NCBI RefSeq assembly: GCF_030227115.1
Contig: NZ_JASSUA010000002.1
Coordinates: forward strand, 310,001 to 374,000
Direction of reading: 5' to 3'
DNA length: 64,000 nt
DNA from: Marinobacter sp. SS13-12
Lineage (GTDB): Bacteria; Pseudomonadota; Gammaproteobacteria; Pseudomonadales; Oleiphilaceae
In this document: positions 47,526 to 57,306 of the stretch, piece by piece
How positions within the stretch are numbered: the first letter of the stretch is position 1
Layout: every line of letters begins with the position of its first letter
The notes under the pieces: generated by a model
What the model saw: only the letters and a program-made list of their open reading frames with translations
Told to the model about the DNA's origin: nothing
The model's database searches: none
Translations under genes and position numbers: made by a program

Positions 47526-49256
47526 ATGGACAGGATCGGCGTTCAGCACATTGTGTATCAGATCATCCTGGTGACGGTGGTGGCCATCGTGGTTGGCACC
47601 GCTGCCTCGCTGGCTGCGATCGGCTTTGTGGAGGCGGTGCATTATCTGAATGACCGCCTGCTCATTTCACCCTATGCCCGTGTCCTGGCGGAAGACAGAC
47701 CGGGGCTGGTGGCCGCCGCCACCCTGATTGTTCCCGCTGCTGGCGGCCTGATTGTTGGCCTTATGGTTCATTTCCTGGTTCGCGAAAAGCGCGGTCTGGC
47801 GCCTCCGGACGCCATTCTTGCGGCCCAGACCAGTGGCCCGGCCCCGGGATTCAGAAGCGGGGTCGCCTCAAGCCTTGCCGCTCTGGTCTCGCTCGGCAGC
47901 GGTGCTTCCGTGGGTCAGTATGGCCCGCTGGTGTATCTGGGTGCGATGTTCGGAAACCTGGCGGGGCGCCTGCGGCTTAACCTGCGTCACCAGCGCTCCA
48001 TAGCCATCGCCTGCGGTGTAGCGGCGGCAATTTCCACGGCCTTCAACGCGCCGATTGCGGGGCTGGTGTTTGCTCATGAGGTCATCCTGCGTCACTACTC
48101 GTTGCGCGCTTTTGCGCCGGTCACGGTTGCAGCGGCGACGGGTTACATCATTGCCAATGTAATATTCAATCGTCCCGCGTTGTTCCTGGTGAGTTTCGAC
48201 CGCGTGGAACACAGCTACGAGTTTGTTTTCTTTGCCCTGGAAGGGGTGTTGTGCGCCGGCCTGGCCTGGGTCTTCATGTTATTGCTGAGGTTCAGCACCA
48301 ACATTGCCCGGCGTCACATTGCAGTGCTCTGGGTCCGGCCGGCTATTGCAGGGTTGATGGTGGGGCTGGTGGCCCTGTGGATACCAGAGGTGCTGGGCAT
48401 CGGCCAGGAAACCCTACGCTTTGCCACCATCGAGGGGGCGTTCGGAATTGGCGAGCTGGGGCTGATCATTGTTGCCAAGCTGGTTTTGACGGCGCTGTGT
48501 GTGGGCTTTGGTTTTGTTGGCGGTGTCTTCAGCCCGGCCTTGCTGATCGGTATTCTTTTCGGTGCCTTTTATGGGCTGATGTTGCCCTACCTGGCACCGG
48601 TGCCCCTTTCCGGGCTCGAGGTATACGCGATCTGCGGCATGATGGCCCTGGCCAGTTCCGTCATTGGTGCGCCTCTGACCACCATCCTGATTGTGTTCGA
48701 GCTGACTCGCAGTTACGACCTGACCATTGCCGCAATGGTGGCTGTCGTCTTCGCCAACCTGATTTCTTACCGGGTGATCGGGCGCTCGCTGTTCGATCTG
48801 CAACTGCGCGAACGGGGGTTTGATCTTTCCCTTGGGCGCGACAAGGCCATTCTCGAAACCCACAGAATCGGTGATTATCTCTCCACCAATGTCACCGCTG
48901 TCAGTGAACGGGACACCGTCGGCGATGTTCGTCAGCGCCTGGTGGACGATCATCGGTCAGAAGCCATGGTCCTGAACCGGGACGGAAAACTGTTGGGGGT
49001 TGTCAGGTTGCAGGGCATTGTTAACAGCCACGCTGATACGCCGGTACTGGAAACGGCCATCCAGTCGTTCACCATCTTTGATGAGGACACCTCGGTATGG
49101 CAATCCATGGAAATGCTGCGGGGCTTTCTTGGCGAAGCGGTTCCCCTGGTGGACCGGCGCGGCCGGCTGAAGGGAGTGGTTCCGGAAGAGGCGGTGATAC
49201 GGGCGTACCTGGAAATCGTGCATGACCTGCGAGAGGAAGAAAATGAAGCGGCGTAG
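47526..49256 (+). CDS. ClC-family chloride channel/transporter with substituted gating residues and CBS domains
   Basis: 576 residues. ClC membrane domain (to about 430) and a C-terminal CBS pair. Compared with ClC-ec1: the selectivity segment GSGIP is GLAPP (about 90-94), GREGP is GQYGP with Tyr132 at the gating Glu148 site, FIIEEM is FAHEVI with Val186 at the inner proton Glu203 site, and the Y445 section reads RSLFD with Phe. The GGVFSPALLIG block is intact. It is therefore not expected to be an ordinary H+/Cl- antiporter and may be a passive channel or carry another anion. Its stop overlaps the solute-binding-protein gene by 14 bases. Confidence 0.85.
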   Translation: MDRIGVQHIVYQIILVTVVAIVVGTAASLAAIGFVEAVHYLNDRLLISPYARVLAEDRPGLVAAATLIVPAAGGLIVGLMVHFLVREKRGLAPPDAILAAQTSGPAPGFRSGVASSLAALVSLGSGASVGQYGPLVYLGAMFGNLAGRLRLNLRHQRSIAIACGVAAAISTAFNAPIAGLVFAHEVILRHYSLRAFAPVTVAAATGYIIANVIFNRPALFLVSFDRVEHSYEFVFFALEGVLCAGLAWVFMLLLRFSTNIARRHIAVLWVRPAIAGLMVGLVALWIPEVLGIGQETLRFATIEGAFGIGELGLIIVAKLVLTALCVGFGFVGGVFSPALLIGILFGAFYGLMLPYLAPVPLSGLEVYAICGMMALASSVIGAPLTTILIVFELTRSYDLTIAAMVAVVFANLISYRVIGRSLFDLQLRERGFDLSLGRDKAILETHRIGDYLSTNVTAVSERDTVGDVRQRLVDDHRSEAMVLNRDGKLLGVVRLQGIVNSHADTPVLETAIQSFTIFDEDTSVWQSMEMLRGFLGEAVPLVDRRGRLKGVVPEEAVIRAYLEIVHDLREEENEAA

Positions 49257-50352
49257 CCTGGCAATTCGTGCATTGATGATCATCGGACTGCTGGCGCTGT
49301 CGGCTCTCTTGCAGGCGCAAGGCCAGAGCGAGCGGCCAGAGGTGCTCACGGTGGTCACCTGGGGCGGTGCCTATGAGGATAGCCAGCGACGCGCCTATTT
49401 CGAGCCCTTTACCGAGGCAACCGGCATAGAGATCGAAACGGTGCAGTACGACGGTGGTGTGAAGGTTCTGCGGGAGCACCTTGCCAGCGGTGATATCGAG
49501 TGGGATGTCATCGACATGATCCAGTCCGATGCCAGCACCGCCTGTGACGAGGGCCTGCTGGAACCCATCGATCCGCAGATATTGGCGCCGGCACCTGATG
49601 GCACGCCGCCACCGGAAGATTTCATGGAAGGCGCCATTCATCGGTGCTTTATCACCCAGATCGTGTTTTCGACCGTGATTGCCTTCGATAACAGGGCGTT
49701 TCCGGGGGTTAAGCCTGACAGTGTGGAAGACTTCTTTGACCTGGAGGCGTTTCCCGGTAAGCGAGCCCTCCGGAAATCACCGACAGGGCTATTGGAATGG
49801 GCGTTGTTATCGCTGGCGGTGCCGCGGGAGCAACTCTATGACCTGCTCAGCACCCGGCGCGGGCTTGAGCTGGCTTCCGGGCGCCTGGATGACATCCGCG
49901 AGGCCATTATCTGGTGGACCCGTGGCGACGAACCGGTGGAGCTCCTGACCAGCGGCCAGGCGGCCATGGCAACGGGTTACAATGGCCGTTTCTTTCATGC
50001 CAGAGCCATGGAGGGGGCGCCTATCTCGGTGATCTGGGACGGGCAACTGATCGGCTTCAACAGCTGGACCATTCTTCGTGGCACGGATCAGGCCGACCTG
50101 GCCGCGGAATTCATCGCCTTCGCTACCCGGGCGGAGAATATGGCGGCCCAGGCCAACCTGATCAGCTACGGGCCGGCCCGGAAATCAGCCCAGCGGAGGG
50201 TAGGGCTGCATACGGATACGGGCGTGCCCATGCGCCCCTACATGCCGACAGCGCCGTCCCATATGGAGTCGGCGGTTGTTCGCGACCATCACTGGTATTC
50301 GCAGACGGACGGGCTAAGAGAGCAATGGTTCCGCGAGTGGCTGGAACGCTGA
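49243..50352 (+). CDS. Periplasmic solute-binding protein, PotD/spermidine type
   Basis: 369 residues. Signal peptide to about residue 28 (RALMIIGLLALSALLQAQG). Then VVTWGGAYEDSQRRAYFEPFTEATGIEIETVQYDGG, typical of bacterial extracellular solute-binding family 1/8 proteins near PotD/PotF. It lacks an ABC permease or ATPase in the neighbourhood, so it is an orphan or works with a distant transporter. GAGAGGAAG precedes the ATG at 49243. The 14-base overlap with ClC suggests coupled translation. The ligand is unknown; polyamine or Fe(III)/other small ligands are possible. Confidence 0.82.
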   Translation: MKRRSLAIRALMIIGLLALSALLQAQGQSERPEVLTVVTWGGAYEDSQRRAYFEPFTEATGIEIETVQYDGGVKVLREHLASGDIEWDVIDMIQSDASTACDEGLLEPIDPQILAPAPDGTPPPEDFMEGAIHRCFITQIVFSTVIAFDNRAFPGVKPDSVEDFFDLEAFPGKRALRKSPTGLLEWALLSLAVPREQLYDLLSTRRGLELASGRLDDIREAIIWWTRGDEPVELLTSGQAAMATGYNGRFFHARAMEGAPISVIWDGQLIGFNSWTILRGTDQADLAAEFIAFATRAENMAAQANLISYGPARKSAQRRVGLHTDTGVPMRPYMPTAPSHMESAVVRDHHWYSQTDGLREQWFREWLER

Positions 50353-50360
50353 AGGCGCAG

Positions 50361-51479
50361 TCAGGCCAGCTCGCAGGCCTCTGAAATAACCCGGTTGCGC
50401 CCGGCGGCCTTGGCCCGGTAGAGCATGGCATCAGCCCGGCCTATGGCGTCATCAATGCCCTGGCCGGGGATGTATTCGGCGATGCCGACAGTGACGGTAA
50501 CCGGTATGCCGGCAATGGGCGCCCGCTCAATCGCCCGTCGACAACGCTGGGCGGCATGGCGTGCGCTACGAAGATCCACGCCGGGGGTCGCCACCAGGAA
50601 TTCGTCACCTCCCCAGCGGGCGGCGAGATCTACCTCACGCACGGTCCCGGAGAGGATATTTGCGAACTCCCGTATCACCGAATCGCCGACTTCATGACCA
50701 TAATCATCGTTGACGCCTTTGAATTCGTCGATATCAATAAGAATGATGGTCAGCGGGCGCTGGTAACGGTCCGTCAATGCGGCTTCGGCGGACAGGAACC
50801 GGTCAGCACCGCGTCGGTTTGACAAGCCACACAGCGGGTCGGTGTTGGCCCAGTGCTGCAGGGTTTCTGCCTTTGTAAAGGCGCCCCAGGTTCGCTCGCG
50901 TAGAAAGGTTCCGGCGCTGGTCAGTGCCAGCAGTACAGCCAGAAACAGGTGAATGCGCAGAAGGTAAACCCAGTTATGGCAGTAGTCCCCCGCTGCCAGG
51001 AAACAACCCAGGACTTCATGGGTTGCCAGAGCTCCCGAGAACAGGAAAGTGGCTGCCCCGGTAATCATGCCGCCGCGGTAACCAAGAGTGATGAATCCTC
51101 CGACAATCAGTATCCCCACCGCCCAGTAATGCCCGCCGGCCAATAACAGAAGGTGCTCGTTCAACGGGTCGCTGAAGGCAAAATGCCAGGCCAGGCGGCT
51201 GAGTATCATGGTGCCCACGGTGGCAACCAGGATGATTTCCATGGTTCTGAGAGAGCAGGCTCTGCGCCAAAGGGCGACACCAAGGCCGGCAAGAACCACG
51301 GCAAACGCCGGATAGCCTAAAGCAATGAAGGCGTCACCCCTTTCCCGAAATGCCCAACTGAGCAGGACGATGGCAAAGGTGAGGGTGAGTACACCCAGAT
51401 AGATGCGCCGCCGGTAGGTCTCAAGACGGTTCAGTTCTGTCTGAATGGCGTGAAGGTCATTCCCCGGTGCTGAGTCCAT
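50361..51479 (-). CDS. Membrane-bound diguanylate cyclase
   Basis: 372 residues. Six or so N-terminal membrane helices (to about 190), then a GGDEF domain with RWGGDEF and the product-inhibition motif REVD five residues ahead (RxxD-x5-GGDEF). No EAL domain. Makes cyclic-di-GMP in response to a membrane or periplasmic cue. Convergent with the solute-binding-protein gene, divergent from DUF2784. Confidence 0.9.
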   Translation of the reverse strand: MDSAPGNDLHAIQTELNRLETYRRRIYLGVLTLTFAIVLLSWAFRERGDAFIALGYPAFAVVLAGLGVALWRRACSLRTMEIILVATVGTMILSRLAWHFAFSDPLNEHLLLLAGGHYWAVGILIVGGFITLGYRGGMITGAATFLFSGALATHEVLGCFLAAGDYCHNWVYLLRIHLFLAVLLALTSAGTFLRERTWGAFTKAETLQHWANTDPLCGLSNRRGADRFLSAEAALTDRYQRPLTIILIDIDEFKGVNDDYGHEVGDSVIREFANILSGTVREVDLAARWGGDEFLVATPGVDLRSARHAAQRCRRAIERAPIAGIPVTVTVGIAEYIPGQGIDDAIGRADAMLYRAKAAGRNRVISEACELA

Positions 51480-51652
51480 AGCGTTTGTAAATCCGTTTTG
51501 TGGAATTCCTTGTGCTGTCTGCCTGAGTTCAAAAAGATTAGTACATGCACACTACAGATATTATCGCGCAATCTGCGTCCGAGTCCATGATTGCCAACCG
51601 GTCCCGTTGGACGGGATCATGGGGATGTTCCGATAAAGGGTAGACGATCGTC

Positions 51653-52054
51653 ATGACAGAGATGTATCAGATACTCGCTGACACCGTTCTGATGATCCAT
51701 GTGTTGGTAGTGGTCTTTGTTGTTCTGGGGCTGGTTCTGGTGCTGGCGGGGAATCGCCTGGGCTGGCGCTGGGTGAACAACCCCTGGTTCCGGTTCGCAC
51801 ATCTGGGTGCTATTGCGGTGGTGGTGGCGGAAGCCTGGTTGGGTGTTGTGTGCCCGCTGACCACACTGGAAATGTGGCTGCGGTCGAAAGCGGGTACAGA
51901 CGCCTACGGCGGCAGTTTTATCGAGTACTGGCTGCAGCAGATTCTCTATTACGAAGCACCGGCCTGGGTATTCGTCACTGCCTACACACTGTTTGGCCTG
52001 CTGGTAGCGGCTGCCTGGTGGCGCTTTCCGCCACGGTCGGGAAAGCGGCGGTGA
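51653..52054 (+). CDS. DUF2784 family membrane protein
   Basis: 133 residues with four helices. Family marks are DTVLMIHVLVVVFVVLGLVLVL and VCPLTTLEMWLRSKAG, followed by SFIEYWLQQILYYEAPAW. Role unknown. It begins just after a short AT-richer gap of 173 bases and is convergent with ftsH by 13 bases. Confidence 0.85.
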   Translation: MTEMYQILADTVLMIHVLVVVFVVLGLVLVLAGNRLGWRWVNNPWFRFAHLGAIAVVVAEAWLGVVCPLTTLEMWLRSKAGTDAYGGSFIEYWLQQILYYEAPAWVFVTAYTLFGLLVAAAWWRFPPRSGKRR

Positions 52055-52067
52055 GGCGGGCGTTTGC

Positions 52068-53954
52068 TCAGGCGCGCTGCAGCTCACTCCCTTCCAGAAT
52101 CTCCTGGATTTCCGTGGCTGAAAGTGTTTCTTTTGCCAGCACAGCTTCAGCCAGGGCTTCGAGCTGCTTTCGGTGGTCGGAAAGGAAGCTTACCGTGGCT
52201 TTCTCAAGCTCGATCAGCTTTGCCTGGACCTCAATGTCGATCAGTTCTGCCATGTGCTCACTGTATTCCCGGGGCTGGCCCATTTCCCGCCCCAGGAAAA
52301 CATGCTCTTCACCAATTCCCAGCCCCAGCGGGCCGATTTTTTCACTCATGCCCCACTGGCCAAACATGCGCCTCAGGAGTTTGGTGGCTTCCTTGAGGTC
52401 ATTCTGGGCGCCGGTGCTGACCTCCCCGTAAATCAGCTTCTCCGATGAGCGGCCCCCCAGCATGACCTTGATACGATCGGTCAGGTAGCTTTCGGTGTAG
52501 TTATAGCGGTCTTCTTTCGGCGTTTGCTCGGTCACACCCATTGCCATGCCGTGGGGGATGATGGTCACTCGCGTGAGTGGGTCGGCCTGGGGCATGAAGT
52601 AAGCCATGATGGCGTGTCCGCACTCGTGGTAGGCCACCACCTGCTTTTCTTCCCGGGTCAGTTCCGCGTCGCGTTCCTCCCCCAGCACAATCCGGTCGCG
52701 GGCGTGTTCAAAGCAGTCGTTATTGACCTTTTTCAGGTTCATCCTCGCGGCAGTCAGGGCGGCCTCGTTGACCAGGTTTTTCAGGTCGGCACCGGAAAAA
52801 CCGATGGTGCGGGCGGCGATCTCCCCGAGCTCGACATCCTCGTCCAGCGGAACTTTCCTGACGTGGACGTCAAGAATGGCCTTGCGGGCTTCCTTGTGAG
52901 GCCGCTCCAACGTCACTTTGCGGTCAAAGCGGCCCGGTCGAAGCAGGGCGCTGTCGAGCACATCCGGGCGGTTGGTTGCGGCCAGAACAACGACGTTTTC
53001 ATGGCCTTCAAAACCATCCATTTCTGTCAGGATCTGGTTGAGAGTCTGTTCACGTTCATCATGGCCGCCACCGAAACCGGCACCCCGGGAGCGGCCGATG
53101 GCATCCAGCTCATCAATAAAAATCAGTGCCGGCGCTTCTTTGCGGGCGGTATCGAACATGTCGCGAACCCGCGCTGCGCCGACGCCGACGAACATTTCGA
53201 TAAACTCGGACGCGCTGATGCTGAAAAAGGGTACGTCGGCCTCCCCGGCGATGGCCTTTGCCAGCAGAGTCTTGCCGGTTCCTGGCGGGCCAACCAAAAG
53301 GATACCCGTGGGCATGTCCGCACCCAGTGCCTTGTATTTCTCGGGCGACGTCAGGAAATCAATGATTTCTGTGATGTCGCGCTTCGCGGATTCAATACCT
53401 GCCACATCAGACAGCCTGGTTTTGGAGAACTGTTTCTCTACCCTGCGTGCCTTGGAGCGGTTGAAGCCCAAAGCGCCACCACCTTGCATCATACGTCGCT
53501 GGGCGTAAGACCAGAACCAGAACATCAGCCCAAGGAACAGGAGCCAGGGCAATACGCTGGTCAGTACCTGTTGCCACGCCGGAGGTTCCGCCGGTTGGGC
53601 GCTGAGGGTGACGCCGTGAGATTCGAGCAATGGAAGCAGGTCCGGGTCTTCAAGCGGGGGGCGAACACTGTGAAAGCGGAGGGAAGCGCTGTTTCCGCCC
53701 CAAGCGCTGCCGCCTTCTTCTGTCAGCTGACCGTCAATATGGTCAGCCCGAAGCGTGACTTCTTCCACATGGTCGTTTGCGACGGCTTCCTTGAATTGCG
53801 AGTAGGGCAACTCGGTAACCGTTGGCCCTTGTGCCTCCTGGAGCCAGAAAAACATCAGAATGATTGCAGCACTGAGCCATAGGAATGAGTATTGAGCAGG
53901 TACTTGTGGTGTTTGCGGTTGCTCTGGCTGCTGGGGCTTTTGAGTCTGGGTCAT
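52068..53954 (-). CDS. ftsH: ATP-dependent zinc metalloprotease FtsH
   Basis: 628 residues. Two membrane helices (about 25-41 and 138-160) around a periplasmic domain, then the AAA module with GPPGTGKT (222-229), [12 protein letters not shown], the SRH arginines near [10 protein letters not shown], and the zinc motif HECGH (443-447). Degrades membrane and regulatory proteins. The usual chromosomal ftsH sits beside rlmE/ftsJ; this one does not, and its N-terminus is unusually Gln/Pro-rich ([18 protein letters not shown]), so it may be a second, specialised copy. ATG at 53954 was chosen; upstream in-frame codons lack support. Confidence 0.93.
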   Translation of the reverse strand: MTQTQKPQQPEQPQTPQVPAQYSFLWLSAAIILMFFWLQEAQGPTVTELPYSQFKEAVANDHVEEVTLRADHIDGQLTEEGGSAWGGNSASLRFHSVRPPLEDPDLLPLLESHGVTLSAQPAEPPAWQQVLTSVLPWLLFLGLMFWFWSYAQRRMMQGGGALGFNRSKARRVEKQFSKTRLSDVAGIESAKRDITEIIDFLTSPEKYKALGADMPTGILLVGPPGTGKTLLAKAIAGEADVPFFSISASEFIEMFVGVGAARVRDMFDTARKEAPALIFIDELDAIGRSRGAGFGGGHDEREQTLNQILTEMDGFEGHENVVVLAATNRPDVLDSALLRPGRFDRKVTLERPHKEARKAILDVHVRKVPLDEDVELGEIAARTIGFSGADLKNLVNEAALTAARMNLKKVNNDCFEHARDRIVLGEERDAELTREEKQVVAYHECGHAIMAYFMPQADPLTRVTIIPHGMAMGVTEQTPKEDRYNYTESYLTDRIKVMLGGRSSEKLIYGEVSTGAQNDLKEATKLLRRMFGQWGMSEKIGPLGLGIGEEHVFLGREMGQPREYSEHMAELIDIEVQAKLIELEKATVSFLSDHRKQLEALAEAVLAKETLSATEIQEILEGSELQRA

Positions 53955-54035
53955 GGTGTTCCGTCTGTATGGCTGTAAAATCTCCTGCCAATGGTGTTTT
54001 ACACCGCGACTGGTCAGGTAGCAAGGGATAGAACC

Positions 54036-55076
54036 ATGATTCCATTGGATCCGGAAAACTGGAGTCTGCTCCAAGGTATTATCGTTTTTTGCGTGTGTGC
54101 TGCGGTTATTGCCCTGGCAGGCACGCGTATAACCCGGATTGTGGACCAGCTGGCGGATCGCACCGGCATAGGCGAAGCTGCTGCAGGGGCGGTGCTGTTG
54201 GGTGCGTCCACGTCACTGGGTGGGTCCGTGCTTTCGGTGACGGCGGCCTGGAACGGCCATGCTGAACTGGCGGTGAGCAACGCCCTGGGCGGTATCGCGG
54301 TGCAGACGTTCTTCCTGGCAGTGGCGGATATGGTGTATCGCCGCGCCAATCTTGAGCATGCCGCGGCATCGGTTCCGAACATGATGCAGAACGGGCTGCT
54401 GATCTGCCTGCTGTCACTGATCCTCTTCGCACCCTACCTGCCGGAGTACACCATTGCCGGCGTTCATCCGGTAACGCCGGTCATGCTGGGTGTCTATATC
54501 TATGGTATCTACCTGGTACGTGGTGCAAACGAGTCACCCATGTGGCGGCCCTCCATTACCCGGGACACGCGGGAGGACGAGCCCGACGACGTGACCGTCA
54601 TGCCGACGCTGTTCCGGCTCTCGGTCGAGTTTCTTTTGCTGATGGCAGTACTGGGTGTTGCCGGCTGGACACTGGAGCCGGCCGCAACGGTGATTGCGGC
54701 CAAAACCAACCTGACACAGACGGTTGTCGGGGTCATGTTGACGGCCATCAGTACCTCGATTCCCGAGTTGGTGACCTCCATTGCGGCAGTTCGACGCGGT
54801 GCGCTCACGCTTGCAGTCGGCGGCATCATCGGAGGCAATGCCTTCGACACCCTGTTTACGGCGGCCTCAGACATCGCCTACCGGGAAGGCTCGATTTACC
54901 ATGCCATGCCGGAGGACTCGAAGTTCTGGGCGGTTCTGACCCTGCTGATGTCCGGGGTTCTGATGATGGGGCTGATTCGCCGTGAGCGCCACGGCATCGG
55001 CCAGATCGGGATGGAAAGCCTGGTTATTATGGTTCTCTATGTGCTGGGCGTGGTGTTGCTTCTGGCAGGCGGCTAG
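54036..55076 (+). CDS. CaCA-family Na+/Ca2+ exchanger-like protein
   Basis: 346 residues, ten helices in two inverted halves. The second alpha repeat is typical: AISTSIPELVTSIAAVRRGAL with GGNAFDTLF. The first reads GASTSLGGSVLSV and NALGGIAVQT, so the ion-binding Glu of the PE motif and the Asn of GSN are replaced by Gly and Ala. It may transport a different ion or act as a one-sided exchanger. The ATG follows AAGGGA at good spacing. Divergent from ftsH and overlapping the NlpC gene by four bases at the 3' end. Confidence 0.8.
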   Translation: MIPLDPENWSLLQGIIVFCVCAAVIALAGTRITRIVDQLADRTGIGEAAAGAVLLGASTSLGGSVLSVTAAWNGHAELAVSNALGGIAVQTFFLAVADMVYRRANLEHAAASVPNMMQNGLLICLLSLILFAPYLPEYTIAGVHPVTPVMLGVYIYGIYLVRGANESPMWRPSITRDTREDEPDDVTVMPTLFRLSVEFLLLMAVLGVAGWTLEPAATVIAAKTNLTQTVVGVMLTAISTSIPELVTSIAAVRRGALTLAVGGIIGGNAFDTLFTAASDIAYREGSIYHAMPEDSKFWAVLTLLMSGVLMMGLIRRERHGIGQIGMESLVIMVLYVLGVVLLLAGG

Positions 55077-55570
55077 TCGAACCGCCTTGCCTGGCTGAAA
55101 CGGTCACGCCAGTAATAACCGTTGAGCGACGAGTGGGTCACGCCAATCGATGTGGATGAGTGAATGAAACTGTCACCACCCATGTAGATTCCGGCATGCT
55201 GGTCCTTGCCCTTGATGCGGAAAAACACCAGGTCACCGGCCTTTAGCTGATCGCGCCCCACCACGTCTCCGGCTGCGAGCATCTGGGAGGTGGTGCGGGG
55301 TAACTGCCGCCCAAGGGCTTCGTCAAAGGCGGTCGCAATGAAGCCAGAACAGTCGAAGCCATTGGCGGAAGTGCCGCCGTAACGGTAGGGGGTACCCTCG
55401 TAGCGGTCGAAAACCTGCCATAACCGATCCGCCCTCGCCGAGTCACTGGCAGTGGGGGCTTCACCGGAAGGCTGCCAGGTGGTGGACGGAAGGTTCTGAT
55501 TGCTGGCACAGCCAGCCAGGCTGAGTGCTACCAGAATGGTGAGAAGTGGAAGCATCGGGCGTCGATTCAC
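55073..55570 (-). CDS. NlpC/P60 lipoprotein
   Basis: 165 residues. Lipobox LAGC puts the lipid on Cys21. Catalytic core is FDCSGFI with His in QHAGIYMG and a later His in SFIHSSTS, the standard NlpC Cys-His-polar triad. It cuts murein peptide stems at the periplasmic face of a membrane. Convergent with the exchanger gene. Confidence 0.92.
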   Translation of the reverse strand: MNRRPMLPLLTILVALSLAGCASNQNLPSTTWQPSGEAPTASDSARADRLWQVFDRYEGTPYRYGGTSANGFDCSGFIATAFDEALGRQLPRTTSQMLAAGDVVGRDQLKAGDLVFFRIKGKDQHAGIYMGGDSFIHSSTSIGVTHSSLNGYYWRDRFSQARRFD

Positions 55571-55730
55571 TGGATGTACCTCAAACTGTTCAGCATTCGG
55601 TCACTTTAAAGGCCTCAGTGCTTCTTTGTCAGGTTAAAGTTTGCTTTGATTTGTGTTCCAGCAAACGCCACTTGACGGCCTGAGGCTGTTTCGCGAACTA
55701 TGGGTGGACGCTTTCTGCACCGAGGTTGTG

Positions 55731-57299
55731 ATGAGCCCTCCCTTCTCTGACAAGACCCAGCGCCTTTACGTAAGAAACGCCGCTATCAGCGATATTCCCG
55801 GCATCATTGCCCTGAGCCTGCGTGTTTATGAAGGAACCGGAATGTATGGCTACACCGCAGGCCCACTGACCGGGCAGATCAACACCTTTCCGGAAGGGCA
55901 GTTTGTCGCCATGCTCGGTGACCGAGTGGTGGGCTACTGCGCTACCTTCCGCATCGGTGAGGATGTGGCGCTTTCCCCCCATGACTGGACCGAGATTACC
56001 GGTAATGGCTACGCCTCACGGCACGACCCGGAAGGGGAGTGGCTGTACGGCATGGAGGTCTGTGTGGACCCGGACTGCCGTGGCTACCGGATTGGTGAAC
56101 GCCTGTACAACGAGCGCAAGAACCTGTGCCAGTCTCTGGGACTACAGGGGGTGGTGTTTGCAGGCAGGTTGCCGACCCTGGCCAGGCGTCTGAAAAAGTT
56201 TGAGTCGGTAGAAGCCTACGTGGAGGCCATAAAAGCCAAGAAACAGCGCGATCCAGTGCTGTCGTTCCAGCTGCATAATGGCTTCGAAATCCATGGCATT
56301 ATTCCCCACTACCTGGATGCCGACCATGCCTCCCTTGGTTACGGCATCCACCTGGTCTGGCGTAACCCGAAGGTGGTCCGCAGTGACGACAACGGCAAGC
56401 GTAAACGCTATGGCAGACGGGTGCCCGATACCGTGCGGATCGGCACCGTGCAATACCAGCAGCGCCGGGTGGCGTCGTTCGAGGAGTTCAGCGATATTGT
56501 CAGGTACTTTGTAGACGTGGTGTCCACCTACAAGGGCGACTTTGTGGTATTCCCGGAGCTGTTCACCCTGCAGTTGCTGTCCATCGAAAGCCGCGAAGGC
56601 ACCCCTGCGGAAGCCATCGAGGCGGTAACGGAATACGCTGAGCCCTTCCGCAACTTGATGCGGGACCTGGCCCTGCGGCACAACATCAACATTATTGGCG
56701 GTTCCACCCCGGTAAAGGAAGAGGACGGCAGGGTTCGCAATGTCGCCTACGTGTTCCTGCGGGATGGCCAGGTGTTTTCCCAGCCCAAAATTCATCCCAC
56801 ACCGAACGAGGCCTATTGGTGGAATATCACCGGCGGCAACCGTGTTACCGCCATTGAAACCGATTGCGGGCCCATCGGCGTGCTGGTCTGTTATGACGCC
56901 GAATTCCCCGAACTGACCCGCCACCTGGTGGACCAGGGAATCCAGATACTGTTCGTACCCTTCTGTACCGACGAGCGCCAGAGCTACCTGAGGGTCCGCT
57001 ATTGTTGCCAGGCCCGGGCGGTGGAAAACCAGCTGTTTGTGATCATGTCCGGCAATGTGGGCAACCTGCCCAATGTACCCAACATGGAGTTACAGTATGG
57101 CCAGAGCTGCATCCTGACACCCTGTGATTTCCCGTTTGCCCGCGACGGAATTGCCGCGGATACCACGCCTAACGTAGAGACGGTCGCTTTCGCTGACCTG
57201 CGGCCGGAAACACTGATTACCGCCCGCAACAGCGGTACGGTCAAGAACCTGAAGGATCGCCGGCATGACCTCTACACAGTGAACTGGCGCGGACAGTAA
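55731..57299 (+). CDS. GNAT-acetyltransferase/carbon-nitrogen hydrolase fusion
   Basis: 522 residues. N-terminal GNAT domain (about 15-190; GEWLYGMEVCVDPDCRGYRIGERLYNER has the CoA loop). C-terminal nitrilase-superfamily domain has the three catalytic residues Glu (FPELFTL), Lys (QPKIHPTPNE) and Cys (VLVCYDAEFPE). This two-domain form is widespread and annotated as bifunctional, but its substrate is not known. The ATG at 55731 with GAGG upstream fits the GNAT start; an in-frame leader from 55653 has no ribosome site. Confidence 0.88.
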   Translation: MSPPFSDKTQRLYVRNAAISDIPGIIALSLRVYEGTGMYGYTAGPLTGQINTFPEGQFVAMLGDRVVGYCATFRIGEDVALSPHDWTEITGNGYASRHDPEGEWLYGMEVCVDPDCRGYRIGERLYNERKNLCQSLGLQGVVFAGRLPTLARRLKKFESVEAYVEAIKAKKQRDPVLSFQLHNGFEIHGIIPHYLDADHASLGYGIHLVWRNPKVVRSDDNGKRKRYGRRVPDTVRIGTVQYQQRRVASFEEFSDIVRYFVDVVSTYKGDFVVFPELFTLQLLSIESREGTPAEAIEAVTEYAEPFRNLMRDLALRHNINIIGGSTPVKEEDGRVRNVAYVFLRDGQVFSQPKIHPTPNEAYWWNITGGNRVTAIETDCGPIGVLVCYDAEFPELTRHLVDQGIQILFVPFCTDERQSYLRVRYCCQARAVENQLFVIMSGNVGNLPNVPNMELQYGQSCILTPCDFPFARDGIAADTTPNVETVAFADLRPETLITARNSGTVKNLKDRRHDLYTVNWRGQ

Positions 57300-57306
57300 T
57301 CCCGTC

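Noticed and set aside
52524..53882. 452-codon open frame on the plus strand
   Set aside because: Antisense to the AAA and protease core of ftsH. It has no domain features.
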